64,000 nucleotides of DNA from JAXMCI01 sp046349435. Lineage in GTDB: Bacteria > Pseudomonadota > Alphaproteobacteria > Dongiales > Dongiaceae. Shown in pieces: positions 52,445 through 61,390 of the stretch. The notes beneath the pieces were generated by a model. That model did no database searches. It was not told where the DNA came from and worked only from the letters and a program-made list of their open reading frames with translations. The first letter of the stretch is position 1. Each line of letters begins with the position of its first letter. Position numbers and translations under genes: made by a program. The stretch spans positions 186,001 through 250,000 of the forward strand of contig JAXMCI010000003.1 in the NCBI GenBank assembly GCA_046349435.1, written 5' to 3'.

Positions 52445-53730
52445 GCGGCAGGCTGCGACGCTGGCGCGAGCGCCTGCTCAGCTTGCGGCACGTCGCCGTG
52501 CTGATGGCCGGCACCGGGATCGCGCAGGGGATCGCGATCCTCGCCGCCCCGGTCACCAGCCGGCTCTACGATCCCAGCGCCTTCGGCCTGCTCGGGACGC
52601 TCTCCACCATCGCGTCCTTCGTGCTGGTGGTCGCCAGCCTGCGGTTCGAGACGGCGATCGTGCTGGAGGCCGAGGAGGAGTGGGCGCGCCACATCTTCAC
52701 GCTCTGCCTGGTGCTGCTGGGGGCGACCCTGCTGCTGGCGGCGGCCGGCAGCGCGGCGGCCGTGCTGCTCGGCGCCGGCGGGCCGGGCGTGGTCGATACC
52801 CTGCCGCTGCTGGCGCCCTGGGTCGCGCTCTACGGCCTGCAGAAGATCATCGAGCCCTGGCTGGTGCGCCGCCGGGCCCTGCGCCCGGTGGCGGCGGGGC
52901 AGGTGGTGCGCAGCGCGGCGACGCTGGCCGCCCAGGTCGCCGCGGCGCTGGCCGGCTTCGGCTGGCCCGGGCTGATCCTCGGCGTCGTCGTCGGCCAGGG
53001 GCTGGGCGTTGCCACCACCCTGGCGATGGGCCGTGCCGAGCTGCGCGAGGCCTTCGCCCATCGCCCGAGCCGGAGCCAGCTGCGCCAGGCGGCGGGCCGC
53101 CACCGTCAGTTCCTGATGTACGCGGCGCCGCAGGGGCTGGTGTCGGCCTTCGCCTACGGCCTGCCGATCCTGCTGCTGCAGTCGCACTACGGGGCGGTGG
53201 CCGCCGGCTTCTTCCATCTGACGAACCGGATCCTGACCATTCCGGTGACGGTGATCAGCGATTCCGTGCGCCCGGTCTTCACCCGGCGCGCCGCGGAGCT
53301 GGTCGCGGACCGGCCCGCCCTCTACCGCCACACGATGCGCACCACGGCGCTCCTCGCCCTGCTGGTGCTGCCGATGGTCGTGGTGCTGGCGGCGGGCGGG
53401 CCGCAGGTCTTCGCCGTCGTCCTCGGGGCGAAGTGGCAGCATGCCGGCGAATATGCGCGCTGGCTGTCGATCATGCTGGCGGCGCACATCGTCGACGTGC
53501 CGGCCGTGGCGGTGGTGCCCCTGCTCGGCATGCAGGGGCGGTTTCTCGTCTTCGAGTGCGTCTTCACGGTGGTGCGGCTGGCCGTCCTCTATCTCGGCCT
53601 GGTCGCCGCCAGCGACATCGCCGCCATCGCGCTGTTCTCGGTGGTCATCGGGCTCGCCAATGCCGGGCTGATCCTCTATGTCGGCAGCAGGCTGGCGGCG
53701 CAGAGCCGGAAGACGGGCGAAGGGGGATAG
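52441..53730 (+). CDS. Wzx-type flippase (polysaccharide transporter family)
   Basis: 429 aa, about 12 membrane helices. 'GTGIAQGIAILAAPVTSRLY' followed by 'DPSAFGLLGTLSTIASFVLV' is the classic MATE/Wzx N-terminal pattern. 'PVTVISDSVRPVFTRRAAEL' and 'FAVVLGAKWQHAGEYARWLS' are the usual mid-protein motifs. It flips undecaprenyl-linked repeat units across the inner membrane. GTG start, translationally coupled to the GT4 gene (GTGA). Confidence 0.9.
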   Translation: MSGRLRRWRERLLSLRHVAVLMAGTGIAQGIAILAAPVTSRLYDPSAFGLLGTLSTIASFVLVVASLRFETAIVLEAEEEWARHIFTLCLVLLGATLLLAAAGSAAAVLLGAGGPGVVDTLPLLAPWVALYGLQKIIEPWLVRRRALRPVAAGQVVRSAATLAAQVAAALAGFGWPGLILGVVVGQGLGVATTLAMGRAELREAFAHRPSRSQLRQAAGRHRQFLMYAAPQGLVSAFAYGLPILLLQSHYGAVAAGFFHLTNRILTIPVTVISDSVRPVFTRRAAELVADRPALYRHTMRTTALLALLVLPMVVVLAAGGPQVFAVVLGAKWQHAGEYARWLSIMLAAHIVDVPAVAVVPLLGMQGRFLVFECVFTVVRLAVLYLGLVAASDIAAIALFSVVIGLANAGLILYVGSRLAAQSRKTGEGG

Positions 53731-53731
53731 C

Positions 53732-54337
53732 ATGGGAGCCGGCGGCGCACTCGGCGGAGCGGTCAAGGGCATGCTGCCGGCCGGCCTCAGGGCGTGGCTG
53801 CGCGAGTGGCGCGCCGACCGGCGGACGACGCGCTCGCCCGACCGCGCGGTGCTGGAGGGCCGGGTCCTCCCCGCCCTCGCCGCGCTCGGCGGCTCCGTGC
53901 TGTGGGTCGGCTGCCGCCGCTACACCCGGCACTACCCGGCCATGCTCGAGGCCCGGGGCGCGACCTGCCACACGCTCGAGATCGATCCGGCGGCGGCGCG
54001 CTGGGGACGCTCCGGCCGCCACGTCGTCGGCAGCCTGCTCGAGGTCGACCGCCTCTATCCCGCCGGCTCGTTCGACGCGGTGCTGTGCAACGGCGTGCTG
54101 GGATTCGGCGTCAACGAGCCGGCGGCGCAGGCGCAGGCATTCGCCGCCATGGCGAGGATCCTGAAGCCGCAGGGCTGGCTGCTGCTCGGCTGGAACACCG
54201 ATCGGATCGAGGACCCGCTCACGGCCGGGCTGGCGCTGCGCCATTTCGCGCCGGCGCGGCTGGCCGACCTCGACCGGCGGATCGCCGTCGGCGGCTGCAC
54301 CCACGTCTTCGATTTCCTGCGGCGGCTTCCGTCCTAG
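53732..54337 (+). CDS. Class I SAM-dependent methyltransferase-like protein
   Basis: 201 aa. Motif I is degenerate ('VLWVGCRRYTRHYPAMLEA' in place of hD-h-G-x-G-x-G), with the acidic ribose-binding residue in 'CHTLEIDP'. 'GSFDAVLCNGVLGFGVNEPA' and 'MARILKPQGWLLLGWNTDRI' match motifs II-III. The broken glycine motif leaves catalysis uncertain. It begins 1 bp after the flippase stop, with GAAGGGGGATAG as ribosome site, so it is part of the polysaccharide operon. It may methylate a sugar or cap the chain. Confidence 0.75.
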   Translation: MGAGGALGGAVKGMLPAGLRAWLREWRADRRTTRSPDRAVLEGRVLPALAALGGSVLWVGCRRYTRHYPAMLEARGATCHTLEIDPAAARWGRSGRHVVGSLLEVDRLYPAGSFDAVLCNGVLGFGVNEPAAQAQAFAAMARILKPQGWLLLGWNTDRIEDPLTAGLALRHFAPARLADLDRRIAVGGCTHVFDFLRRLPS

Positions 54338-54370
54338 GGAGGGCGGTCGCCGGCGCTCCGCGGCGCCGGC

Positions 54371-56080
54371 TCAGCCCGACGTCGTCGGCGTCCAGGCCCC
54401 GGCGCGGCTGCGGATCGCCTCGCGGGTCTCGGCCGGCAGCCGCGCGCCGACCGCGTCGCCGCTCTTGGCCGCCTCGTCGCGGATGTCGGGCGAGCCTTCG
54501 CGCTCGGCCACGGCGAACCAGAAATAGGCGTCCGCCGCGCTCTTCTCCACGCCGGTGCCGTCGCGATAGAGCTCGGCGAGGCGCAGCGCCGCCCATGGAT
54601 TGCCGGCCTCGGCCGCCTTGCGGAAGAGCTGCGCGGCGCGGTCGTAGTCCCGCGCCGCGCCCTGCCCGTTGGCGTAGAGGTCGCCCAGCGCCGTGGTCGC
54701 CCACAGGTCGCCCTGGCCCGAGGCCATCTCCAGCAGGGTGCGAGCCTTGGCGTAGTCCTGCGGCACGCCGCGCCCCTTGGCATAGAGGTTGGCGAGAGCG
54801 GTGGCGGCCCCGGGATTGCCCTTGTCGATCGACAGCTGGTAGAGGGCAGCGGCCTGCGCGTAGTCCTGCGGCACGCCAGAGCCGGCGGCGTAGAGGTCGG
54901 CCAGCGGGGCCAGCGCCCAGAAGTTGCCGGCATCGGCCGATTGCTTGTAGAGCGCCGCCGCCTTGGCGCCGTCCTGCGGCACGCCGGTGCCGTGCGCATA
55001 GAGATCGGCGAGCGACGCGAGCGCCCAGAAGTTGCCGTGGTCGGCCGCCTCCTGGTAGAGCGCCGCCGCCTTGGCGCCGTCCTGCGGCAGGTCCTGGCCC
55101 TTGGCGTAGAGGGTGGCGAGCGTGGTCATCGCGTCGGTGTCGCCCTTGAGGGCCGCCTCCTTCAGGAGCGCGGCCGCCCGCTGCGGATTGCGCGTCGCGC
55201 CGTCGCCCGAGAGGTAGAGCCTGGCCAGCGAGACGAGTGCCGCATCGTTGCCCCGGTTCGCCGATTCCCGATACAGCGACGCCGCCCGGGCAGGGTCCTT
55301 CGGCACGCCCAGCCCCTTCAGGTAGAGGTCGCCGAGCGGGACCAGCGCCCAGTAGTTTCCGCCGGCGGCGGACTCCTGGTAGAGAGCGGCCGCCCTGGCG
55401 TAGTCCTGCGGCACGCCCTGGCCCTTGGCATAGAGATCGGCGAGCGGCGACTTCGCCCAGAAGTTTCCCTTGGCCGCCGACTCCTCGTAGAGCGCCGCGG
55501 CCTTGGCATAGTCCTGCGGCACGCCCTGGCCGCGCGCATAGAGATCGCCCAGGCGCGCCGCGGCCCAGAAGTTCCCCATGTCGAAGGACTTCCGGTAGAG
55601 GGCCGCCGCCCTGGCATAGTCCCGCGGCACGACCCGTCCCTCGTAGTAGAGGTCCGCCAGCTCCGCCGCGGCCTTGGGATTGCCCTGCTCGAGCGACTTG
55701 CCGTACCAGAGCTCGGCCTGCTGGATGTCCTGCGGCACGCCCTGGCCGTTGGCATAGAGCCTGGCCAGTCCGGCGCCCGCCCAGAAGTTGCCGCCGTCGA
55801 ACGCCTGCCGGTAGAGGGTGGCCGCCTTGGCGTAGTCCTGCGGCACGCCGTCCCCCTTGGCATAGAAATCGGCGAGCTTCTCGGCAGCCCACGGATCGCC
55901 CTGGTCGACCTTGGCCTGCAGGCGCTGGGCCGCGATGCTGCTGGGACGGCTCGTGTCGACGCCGTTTGCCGGAGTCGAGGGCGACAGGGGCGGTGCGGCC
56001 GGAGTCGCCGGCGGCGCCGCGCTCGCCGCGACCGGCGCGGCGGCGGCCGGCTTCACGGCAGCGGCGGGCGGTGCCGCCAC
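54371..56080 (-). CDS. Sel1-repeat protein (13-14 repeats), N-terminus uncertain
   Basis: At least 569 aa. An Ala/Pro-rich segment of about 35 residues is followed by 13 full and one partial Sel1 repeats of 36 residues ('YAKAAALYEESAAKGNFWAK'-type, most with 'GNFWA' and 'LADLYAKGQGVPQD'). The C-terminal cap is 'PDIRDEAAKSGDAVGARLPA'. This cap closely parallels that of the Sel1 gene at 43,225, so the two are paralogues. The true N-terminus probably lies upstream in the disrupted Ala/Pro-rich stretch, where a signal peptide or another domain may be hidden by indels. Likely a periplasmic scaffold linked to polysaccharide production (inference). Confidence 0.8.
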   Translation of the reverse strand: MAAPPAAAVKPAAAAPVAASAAPPATPAAPPLSPSTPANGVDTSRPSSIAAQRLQAKVDQGDPWAAEKLADFYAKGDGVPQDYAKAATLYRQAFDGGNFWAGAGLARLYANGQGVPQDIQQAELWYGKSLEQGNPKAAAELADLYYEGRVVPRDYARAAALYRKSFDMGNFWAAARLGDLYARGQGVPQDYAKAAALYEESAAKGNFWAKSPLADLYAKGQGVPQDYARAAALYQESAAGGNYWALVPLGDLYLKGLGVPKDPARAASLYRESANRGNDAALVSLARLYLSGDGATRNPQRAAALLKEAALKGDTDAMTTLATLYAKGQDLPQDGAKAAALYQEAADHGNFWALASLADLYAHGTGVPQDGAKAAALYKQSADAGNFWALAPLADLYAAGSGVPQDYAQAAALYQLSIDKGNPGAATALANLYAKGRGVPQDYAKARTLLEMASGQGDLWATTALGDLYANGQGAARDYDRAAQLFRKAAEAGNPWAALRLAELYRDGTGVEKSAADAYFWFAVAEREGSPDIRDEAAKSGDAVGARLPAETREAIRSRAGAWTPTTSG

Positions 56081-57434
56081 TACGGCGGTCGCCGCGGGAG
56101 CGGGCTTCGCCTCGAGCAGGCTCGGCCGGCGCGCTGGACACGGCCGCGGCGGGGGCCGGGATGGGGGCCGGCGCGGGGCGCGGCGGCGAGATGCGGTGGT
56201 GTATCCGGGGAACGGGCATGGGCGCAGCCTGGAGCGTCACGGCATCGCCGCGTGCAGGAAACACCGCGGCAGGGGTGCCGCCGGTGCGGCTGCCGGGGTC
56301 GGCGCGGGCGCGGCAGCGGATGCGGTGATGTCGGGCGCGGGCGCGGGCGCAGCGCAGACGTCACGGCATCGCCGTGCGGAAGCCGCCGCGGCGGGGGTGC
56401 CGCCGGTGCGGCTGCCGGGGTCGGCGCCGGCGCGGCGACGCGGTTTCGGTGGGCATAGGTCGCGCGGCCGCGGTGGCGGCCAGGCGAGGCCAGCGGCATG
56501 GAGGCGGCTGGCGACCGTGGGCTGGGGCGAAAGCGGTGCCGGAGCGGCCGCGGCGGTGGTGGCGACGGCGGCGGGGGCCGGGACAGGTGCGGGGGCGGCC
56601 AGGGTCACGGCGTCGCCACGCGCCGGCGCCGTGGCGGCAGGCGAGGGTTACGATGCCACGGGCGGCGCCGCGGGGAGGGGCGGCGGGGCGAGGACCCAGC
56701 GGCCGTCGAGGCCGCCGCCGCGGAAAACTGCGCCCGGCACCGCCCTTCAGCCGCGGCGACCGGCGAGACGACTCCAGGCGGCGACGGCGCCGCCACCTTG
56801 CGTCGCGGCCGCGACCTGGGCCACGGGCGCGCGGCCAGATCGGGCGTGATCACCGCCAGGTTGAACAGCCGGCCAGCATTTCCCGCTCACCAGCAGGAAC
56901 AGGCCGGCCGCTTGGTCCCCATGATCAGTTCCATCGCGTCGTCCCCCTCGACCTGGACGCTGCTGACGCTCCTGCAGCGCGCGTCCTTGCGGCAGGTCGC
57001 GGATCGGCAATCTGCCGGCGCGGCACGACCACCGCCGGCCGCCGCCATCTGGTCGAGCCGATCAGCTGCGGAGGGTTGCTGGCGGGACACCAGGCCGCGG
57101 TGGCCAAAGCACGTCGCGCGAGCATTCGCGGCCTTCCGCCAGTGCCGGCCATGCAGCAACGACGCCGTGCCCCGCCAGCAAGCCGCCGCTGCCGTCGATC
57201 AATAGCCGACGCTTGCGGTCCGTCGTCCAGGTCGACGATGTTGCCGCGCCTGCTCGCCGGGCGACAGATCTCGTGACCGGCACCAAGCATTTGGCGCGTC
57301 ACGCTGCGGAGAACGGTGACCGGCTTGGCGAAGCCGTCGTCACTGGCGACGGCACGGGGCCATCGCGCCAGTCCGACGTCGTGAGCATCCAGGGCACTGC
57401 CTGGCGGTTCCACGTTCAGGCCGGCTGACCCGCC
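56081..57434 (-). other. Disrupted coding-like region upstream of the second Sel1 gene
   Basis: 1.35 kb with no intact gene. From 56,081 to about 56,640 the minus strand encodes Ala/Pro/Val-rich linker in shifting frames. The phrase 'RGDAVTLAAPAPVPAPA' or a variant recurs at about 56,240, 56,364 and 56,608. From 56,640 to 57,430 both strands have short frames only. The minus strand shows isolated protein-like snatches ('DLDDGPQASAID', 'LIDGSGGLLAGHGVVAAWPA') in different frames, as if one domain were broken by indels. I could not identify the domain. Probably the N-terminal part of the Sel1 protein or a separate gene, damaged or badly sequenced. Confidence 0.45.
56236..56480. repeat. Tandem repeat of about 122 bp in Ala/Pro-rich linker
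   Basis: Two adjacent units (about 56,236-56,357 and 56,358-56,480) share CACGGCATCGCCG and GGGTGCCGCCGGTGCGGCTG at the same spacing. A third, more divergent trace starts near 56,608, two periods on. A 122-bp unit is not a multiple of three, which implies at least one indel if it is coding. Confidence 0.6.
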
Positions 57435-58733
57435 TCAGCGCCCGAGCCGGTCGAGCAGGCGATACCAGGCCAGCGTCGGGGCGAGGAACCAGGGCCGGCC
57501 TTCATAGAGCGGCCGGGTCGGGAAGGGCAGGTCGTCGAGCGCCGTGCGCCCCTCGCGCAGCCCCAGCACCTGCTGGCCGATGCGGGTGCCGAAATAGGTC
57601 GCCAGCGAGACGCCGGAGCCGCAATAGCCCATCGCGTAGTGCACCCCGTCCCAGCGCCCGAGATGCGGCATGGTGTCGAAGGTGAAGGCGACGAAGCCGT
57701 GCCAGGAATGGCTGATGCGGACCGGCGCCAGCTCCGGGAACAGCGCCACCATGGCGGCGCGCAGGCGCGGCGCGGTGACCCTTGGATCGCTCTCCGCCAG
57801 CGCCACCCGGCCGCCGAAGACCATGCGCCGGCGATCCGGCGAGAGCCGGTAGTAGAAGACGACGTGGCGGGTGTCGCTGATCACCCGGTTGCGCGGGATC
57901 AGCCGGGCGGCCAGCGCCGGCTCGAGCGGCTCGGTGGCGATGATGTAGCTGCCGATCGGGATCACCCGCCGGCGCAGCGCCGGGCTTTCGGCCCCGGAAT
58001 AGCCGTTGCTCGCCACCACCACCTCGCGGGCGGCGACCGGGCCCTGCCCGGTGAGCAGGGTGAAGCCGTCGCGCTCGCGCCGGATCGCCAGCACCGGGCA
58101 GCGCGGCACCACCCGCGCGCCGGCCGCCAGCGCCCGGTCGAGCAGCCCCTGGTGGAAGCGCGCCGGCTGCAGCGCGGCATGCTGCTCGTAGACCGCGCCG
58201 CCGTAATAGAGCTCGGTGCCGATCTCGCCGGCCTGCTCGGCGCGCGGCACCATGTGGGCCTCGACCTCGAGGCCGCGCGGCTGGCTGGCCAGCCGCTGCG
58301 CCAGCGCCTCGTACTGCGCCGGGGCGTGCGCGCCCGTGAAGCGGCCGACCCGCTGCCAGTCGCAGTCGATGCCCTCGGCGGCGATGAAGTCGGCGATGAA
58401 GGCGAGCGCGTTGTGGCCCTCGCGCAGCATGGCGAAGGCGCGGTCGGGGCCGTGGCGCTCGGCGAGCGCGGCGAAGCCCGGCTTCAGGCTGGTGCTGACC
58501 TGGCCGCCGTTGCGCGTGCTGCAGCCCTCGCCGATCGCGCCGGCCTCGAGCACCAGCGTGTCGCGCCCGCCACGGGCCGTCGCCAGCGCCGCCGCCAAGC
58601 CGGTATAGCCGGAGCCCACGACCGCGACGTCGGCCCGCGCTGGCGGCGGTCCGCCCGGCAGTTCCGGGCGCGGTGCCGCATCCCACCAATAGGGCTCGCT
58701 CCGGTAGTCCGGCGCGAAGATGTCGGTCTGCAT
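57435..58733 (-). CDS. FAD-dependent amine oxidoreductase (PuuB/DadA-like)
   Basis: 432 aa. The dinucleotide motif is 'VAVVGSGYTGLAAALATARG'. 'VLEAGAIGEGCSTRNGGQVS' is the second FAD contact and is diagnostic of the gamma-glutamylputrescine oxidase group. 'VVASNGYSGAESPALRRRVI', 'MVFGGRVALAESDP' and 'MGYCGSGVSLATYFGTRIGQ' close the fold. The N-terminal 'YRSEPYWWDAAPRP' also fits that group. ATG at 58,733 is chosen because family members start there. It probably oxidises a polyamine derivative or amino acid; no puu neighbours are present. Confidence 0.88.
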   Translation of the reverse strand: MQTDIFAPDYRSEPYWWDAAPRPELPGGPPPARADVAVVGSGYTGLAAALATARGGRDTLVLEAGAIGEGCSTRNGGQVSTSLKPGFAALAERHGPDRAFAMLREGHNALAFIADFIAAEGIDCDWQRVGRFTGAHAPAQYEALAQRLASQPRGLEVEAHMVPRAEQAGEIGTELYYGGAVYEQHAALQPARFHQGLLDRALAAGARVVPRCPVLAIRRERDGFTLLTGQGPVAAREVVVASNGYSGAESPALRRRVIPIGSYIIATEPLEPALAARLIPRNRVISDTRHVVFYYRLSPDRRRMVFGGRVALAESDPRVTAPRLRAAMVALFPELAPVRISHSWHGFVAFTFDTMPHLGRWDGVHYAMGYCGSGVSLATYFGTRIGQQVLGLREGRTALDDLPFPTRPLYEGRPWFLAPTLAWYRLLDRLGR

Positions 58734-58882
58734 TCCGTGTCGTCCCGATGCCGCCGCCGCGGGCGCGATCATGCGGCGGCGGCGCAGGCGCGGCAATGGG
58801 CCAGCGAGCGGGAGGGCGCGGTTGACCGGGCGCCGTGCCGCCGTGCGATAGTGCCGGCCGATGCAGCGCAGGAGGCGCCCCC

Positions 58883-59761
58883 GTGACCGGCGACGACACC
58901 CTTCTCACCCGGATCCTGCCGGTCGCCCGCGACCTCGGCGACGGCTTCGTGGTGCGCCGCGCGCTGCCGGCCAAGGCGCGGCGCATGGTCGGGCCGTTCA
59001 TCTTCTTCGACCAGATGGGGCCGACCCTGCTGCGCCCCGGCCACGGGCTCGACGTGCGGCCGCATCCCCATATCGGGCTGGCGACGCTGACCTACCTGCT
59101 CGAGGGCGAGATCCTGCATCGCGACAGCCTCGGCACGGTGCAGCCGATCCGGCCGGGCGCGGTCAACTGGATGGTGGCCGGGCGCGGCATCGTCCATTCC
59201 GAGCGCACCCCGCCGGCGGCGCGCGCCGCCGGCTCGGCGCTGTTCGGGCTGCAATGCTGGATCGCCCTGCCGCTGGCCGACGAGGAGACCGCGCCGAGCT
59301 TCGCGCATCACCCGGCCGAGGACCTGCCCGAGATCCATGCCGAGGGGGTCCGGCTGCGCCTCGTCGTCGGCACGCTGGGCGGCGCCCGCGCGCCGGTCGA
59401 GACCTTCTCCGAGATGGTCTATGCCGACGCGGTTCTGGCCGACGGCGCCCGGCTGGCGGTGCCGCCGGAGCACGAGGAGCGCGCCGCCTACATCCTGCAG
59501 GGCGCCGTGGCGCTGGACGGCGCGACGATCCCGGCCGGCGAGATGGTGGTGTTCCGGCCGGGCAGCACGCCGGTGCTGCGGGCCGAGGGGCCGGCGCGGC
59601 TGATGCTGCTGGGCGGCGCCCCGGTCGCGGGCGAGCGGCATCTCTGGTGGAACTTCGTCGCCAGCTCGACCGACCGGCTGGAGCAGGCCAAGGCCGACTG
59701 GCGCGAGGGCCGCTTCCCGGCGGTGCCCGGGGAGACGGACTTCATTCCGCTGCCGGGCTGA
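58883..59761 (+). CDS. Pirin family protein
   Basis: 292 aa, bicupin fold. The metal site is in 'RPHPHIGLATLTYLLEGEIL' plus 'HRDSLG'. 'VNWMVAGRGIVHSERTPPAA' and 'GLQCWIALPLADEETAPSFA' are pirin signatures. The GTG start at 58,883 is fixed by AGGAGG 7 bp upstream. Pirins act as quercetinases or redox-responsive regulators; the activity here is unknown. Its end overlaps the convergent glycoside hydrolase by 20 bp. Confidence 0.92.
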   Translation: MTGDDTLLTRILPVARDLGDGFVVRRALPAKARRMVGPFIFFDQMGPTLLRPGHGLDVRPHPHIGLATLTYLLEGEILHRDSLGTVQPIRPGAVNWMVAGRGIVHSERTPPAARAAGSALFGLQCWIALPLADEETAPSFAHHPAEDLPEIHAEGVRLRLVVGTLGGARAPVETFSEMVYADAVLADGARLAVPPEHEERAAYILQGAVALDGATIPAGEMVVFRPGSTPVLRAEGPARLMLLGGAPVAGERHLWWNFVASSTDRLEQAKADWREGRFPAVPGETDFIPLPG

Positions 59762-61232
59762 CGGCGACCGCCAGGTCGGCGACCACCGGCGGCAGGGCCA
59801 GCGCCAGCGGCCCGCCGCCGTGCCGCACCGTGAAGGCGGCGCCGGGCGCACCGGCGACGGTGTCCCAGGGCGTCACGCGGTAGGCGCCGGGCGCCAGCCC
59901 CGGCATGGTCAGGCCGAGCGGGGCCGGGACGGCGTCGCGCCGCACCCGGCCGTCGCCGCCGGTGGCATCGGTGCGCAGCAGCCAGAGCACGGCCTGGCGC
60001 CCGTCGCCGCAGGCGAAGGCGGCGAAGCCGGGAAGCGCCAGCTCCACCTCGCCGTCGAGGTTGCGCCGGCGGAAGCGGGTCCAGTCGATCAGCGGCAGGA
60101 AGCGCGCCAGCGCGGCCTGGGCGCGGCGCATGCCGGCGGTGAGCACGTGCGGGTGCCGGTTCGGCCAGCGCATGCCGCCGCCGGCGCCGCCCGAGGCGAG
60201 GTGCGCCCACTGCATGTGGCGGAAATACTCGTCGTCGAACGGCTCCGGCAGCGTCGTGTGGTGGTCCTTGAAGCGGTGGATCGGCCCGTGCTCGGAATCG
60301 AGATAGGGGCGGCCGTCGGCGATCTCGGCGAGCGCGTCGCGCACCAGCCGACCGGTGGCCAGCGCCGGCGCCACCGTGTCGGCCGGATCGTCGATGGTGC
60401 CCTCCTCGTAGAGGTGGGTGCTGGCGAAGTCGAGCGCCGGGTGGCGGAAGATCGGCGCCTTCAGCTGCGGCCGCCAGCCGAGCTCCGGCCCGAAGATCGA
60501 GACGGTCTGCGGATGCGCCCGGCCATGCAGCCGGATCTCGAGGTCGCGCAGGAACGGCCCGACATCCTCGATGAATCGGTCGAAGCAGCCGGTATCGCCC
60601 TGGCCCTGGTCGGGATGGATCTCGTTCCACAGGTCCCAGGCGAACAGCGCGCCGCTGCCGCCCCAGCGCGCCGTGGCGAAGGCGAGCCGGGCCTTGATCG
60701 CGGCGCGGGCGGCGGGCGAGGTCAGGATCTCCGTCCGGTCGGGGCAGGGCCCGCCGTTCGCGACGTTGTAGGGATGGCGGTGCCAGCGGATCCAGGTGAA
60801 GAAGGTGTCGAACGGGGTCAGCAGGATGCGCAGGCCGGTCCGCTCGCACATCTGGAAGAGGTCGTCCCAGAGCTGCACCATGGCCGGGCGGAAGCGGCCG
60901 GCCGGGCGCTCGAGCCAGCGGTGGTCGCCCTGGCCGTACTCCAGCATCAGCCTGAGGCAGGTGACGCCGCTCGCCGCGAGGGCGCGCAGATGCCGCTCCA
61001 CCGCGGCGAGATCGCGGCGGCGGTAGAGCCCGTCGAGCTCCGGCCAGCTGATCGCGTCGTTCTGGCCGATCGGCGTCCAGGGCCGGCCGTCCTCGGTGGC
61101 GAAGTAGGGCGCGCCGGGGGCGCGCGCGATCCAGGGCAGGGCGGTCCCGGGCAAGGCAGTCCCGGGCGAGGCAGTCCCGGGCAAAGCAGTCCGGGCGGGC
61201 GCGGCCGCCGCGGGCAGGAAGGCTTGGCTCAT
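59742..61232 (-). CDS. GH5-like glycoside hydrolase
   Basis: 496 aa, cytoplasmic or non-classically exported. A TIM barrel follows a short Ala/Pro repeat. 'GSGALFAWDLWNEIHPDQGQ' holds the predicted acid/base Glu in the N-E pair, and 'GRPYLDSEHGPIHRF' the nucleophile Glu. 'GVTCLRLMLEYGQGDHRWLE' and 'MRWPNRHPHV' are other barrel contacts. A C-terminal beta domain of about 100 residues ends 'PPVVADLAVAVSPAAE'. Substrate cannot be told; beta-mannanase/glucanase-like clan A enzymes are the nearest match. Possibly a housekeeping enzyme of the polysaccharide locus, though 4 kb away. Confidence 0.78.
   Translation of the reverse strand: MSQAFLPAAAAPARTALPGTASPGTALPGTALPWIARAPGAPYFATEDGRPWTPIGQNDAISWPELDGLYRRRDLAAVERHLRALAASGVTCLRLMLEYGQGDHRWLERPAGRFRPAMVQLWDDLFQMCERTGLRILLTPFDTFFTWIRWHRHPYNVANGGPCPDRTEILTSPAARAAIKARLAFATARWGGSGALFAWDLWNEIHPDQGQGDTGCFDRFIEDVGPFLRDLEIRLHGRAHPQTVSIFGPELGWRPQLKAPIFRHPALDFASTHLYEEGTIDDPADTVAPALATGRLVRDALAEIADGRPYLDSEHGPIHRFKDHHTTLPEPFDDEYFRHMQWAHLASGGAGGGMRWPNRHPHVLTAGMRRAQAALARFLPLIDWTRFRRRNLDGEVELALPGFAAFACGDGRQAVLWLLRTDATGGDGRVRRDAVPAPLGLTMPGLAPGAYRVTPWDTVAGAPGAAFTVRHGGGPLALALPPVVADLAVAVSPAAE
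61135..61193. repeat. 15-bp tandem repeat (four units) in the glycoside hydrolase 5' end
   Basis: Units of GGCAAGGCAGTCCCG with small changes run from 61,135 to 61,193, the last shorter by one base. Read on the coding strand they give T-A-[LS]-P-G repeats between residues about 14 and 33. Slippage here could change the frame of the N-terminus. Confidence 0.7.
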
Positions 61233-61390
61233 GAGCAGGAGGCCGAGGCGGTTCCGGGGGGCGAGGAACCGCCGGCCAAGCTGGCCGCGATCCCACGACC
61301 AAGCAACGATCCCGAGGTGGAATTGTTCTTGGGGATTCGACGGCCCCCCATGCGACGAGCGGGCGAGGCCAGCACCGGGCGAGGTGAGAC

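Noticed and set aside
57062..57286. ParB-like nuclease ('GGLLAGHGVVAA') or ParA-like ('VDLDDGPQASAID') domain on the minus strand
   Set aside because: The resemblance covers only a dozen residues in each case, the two lie in different frames, and other family motifs are missing. Too weak to name.
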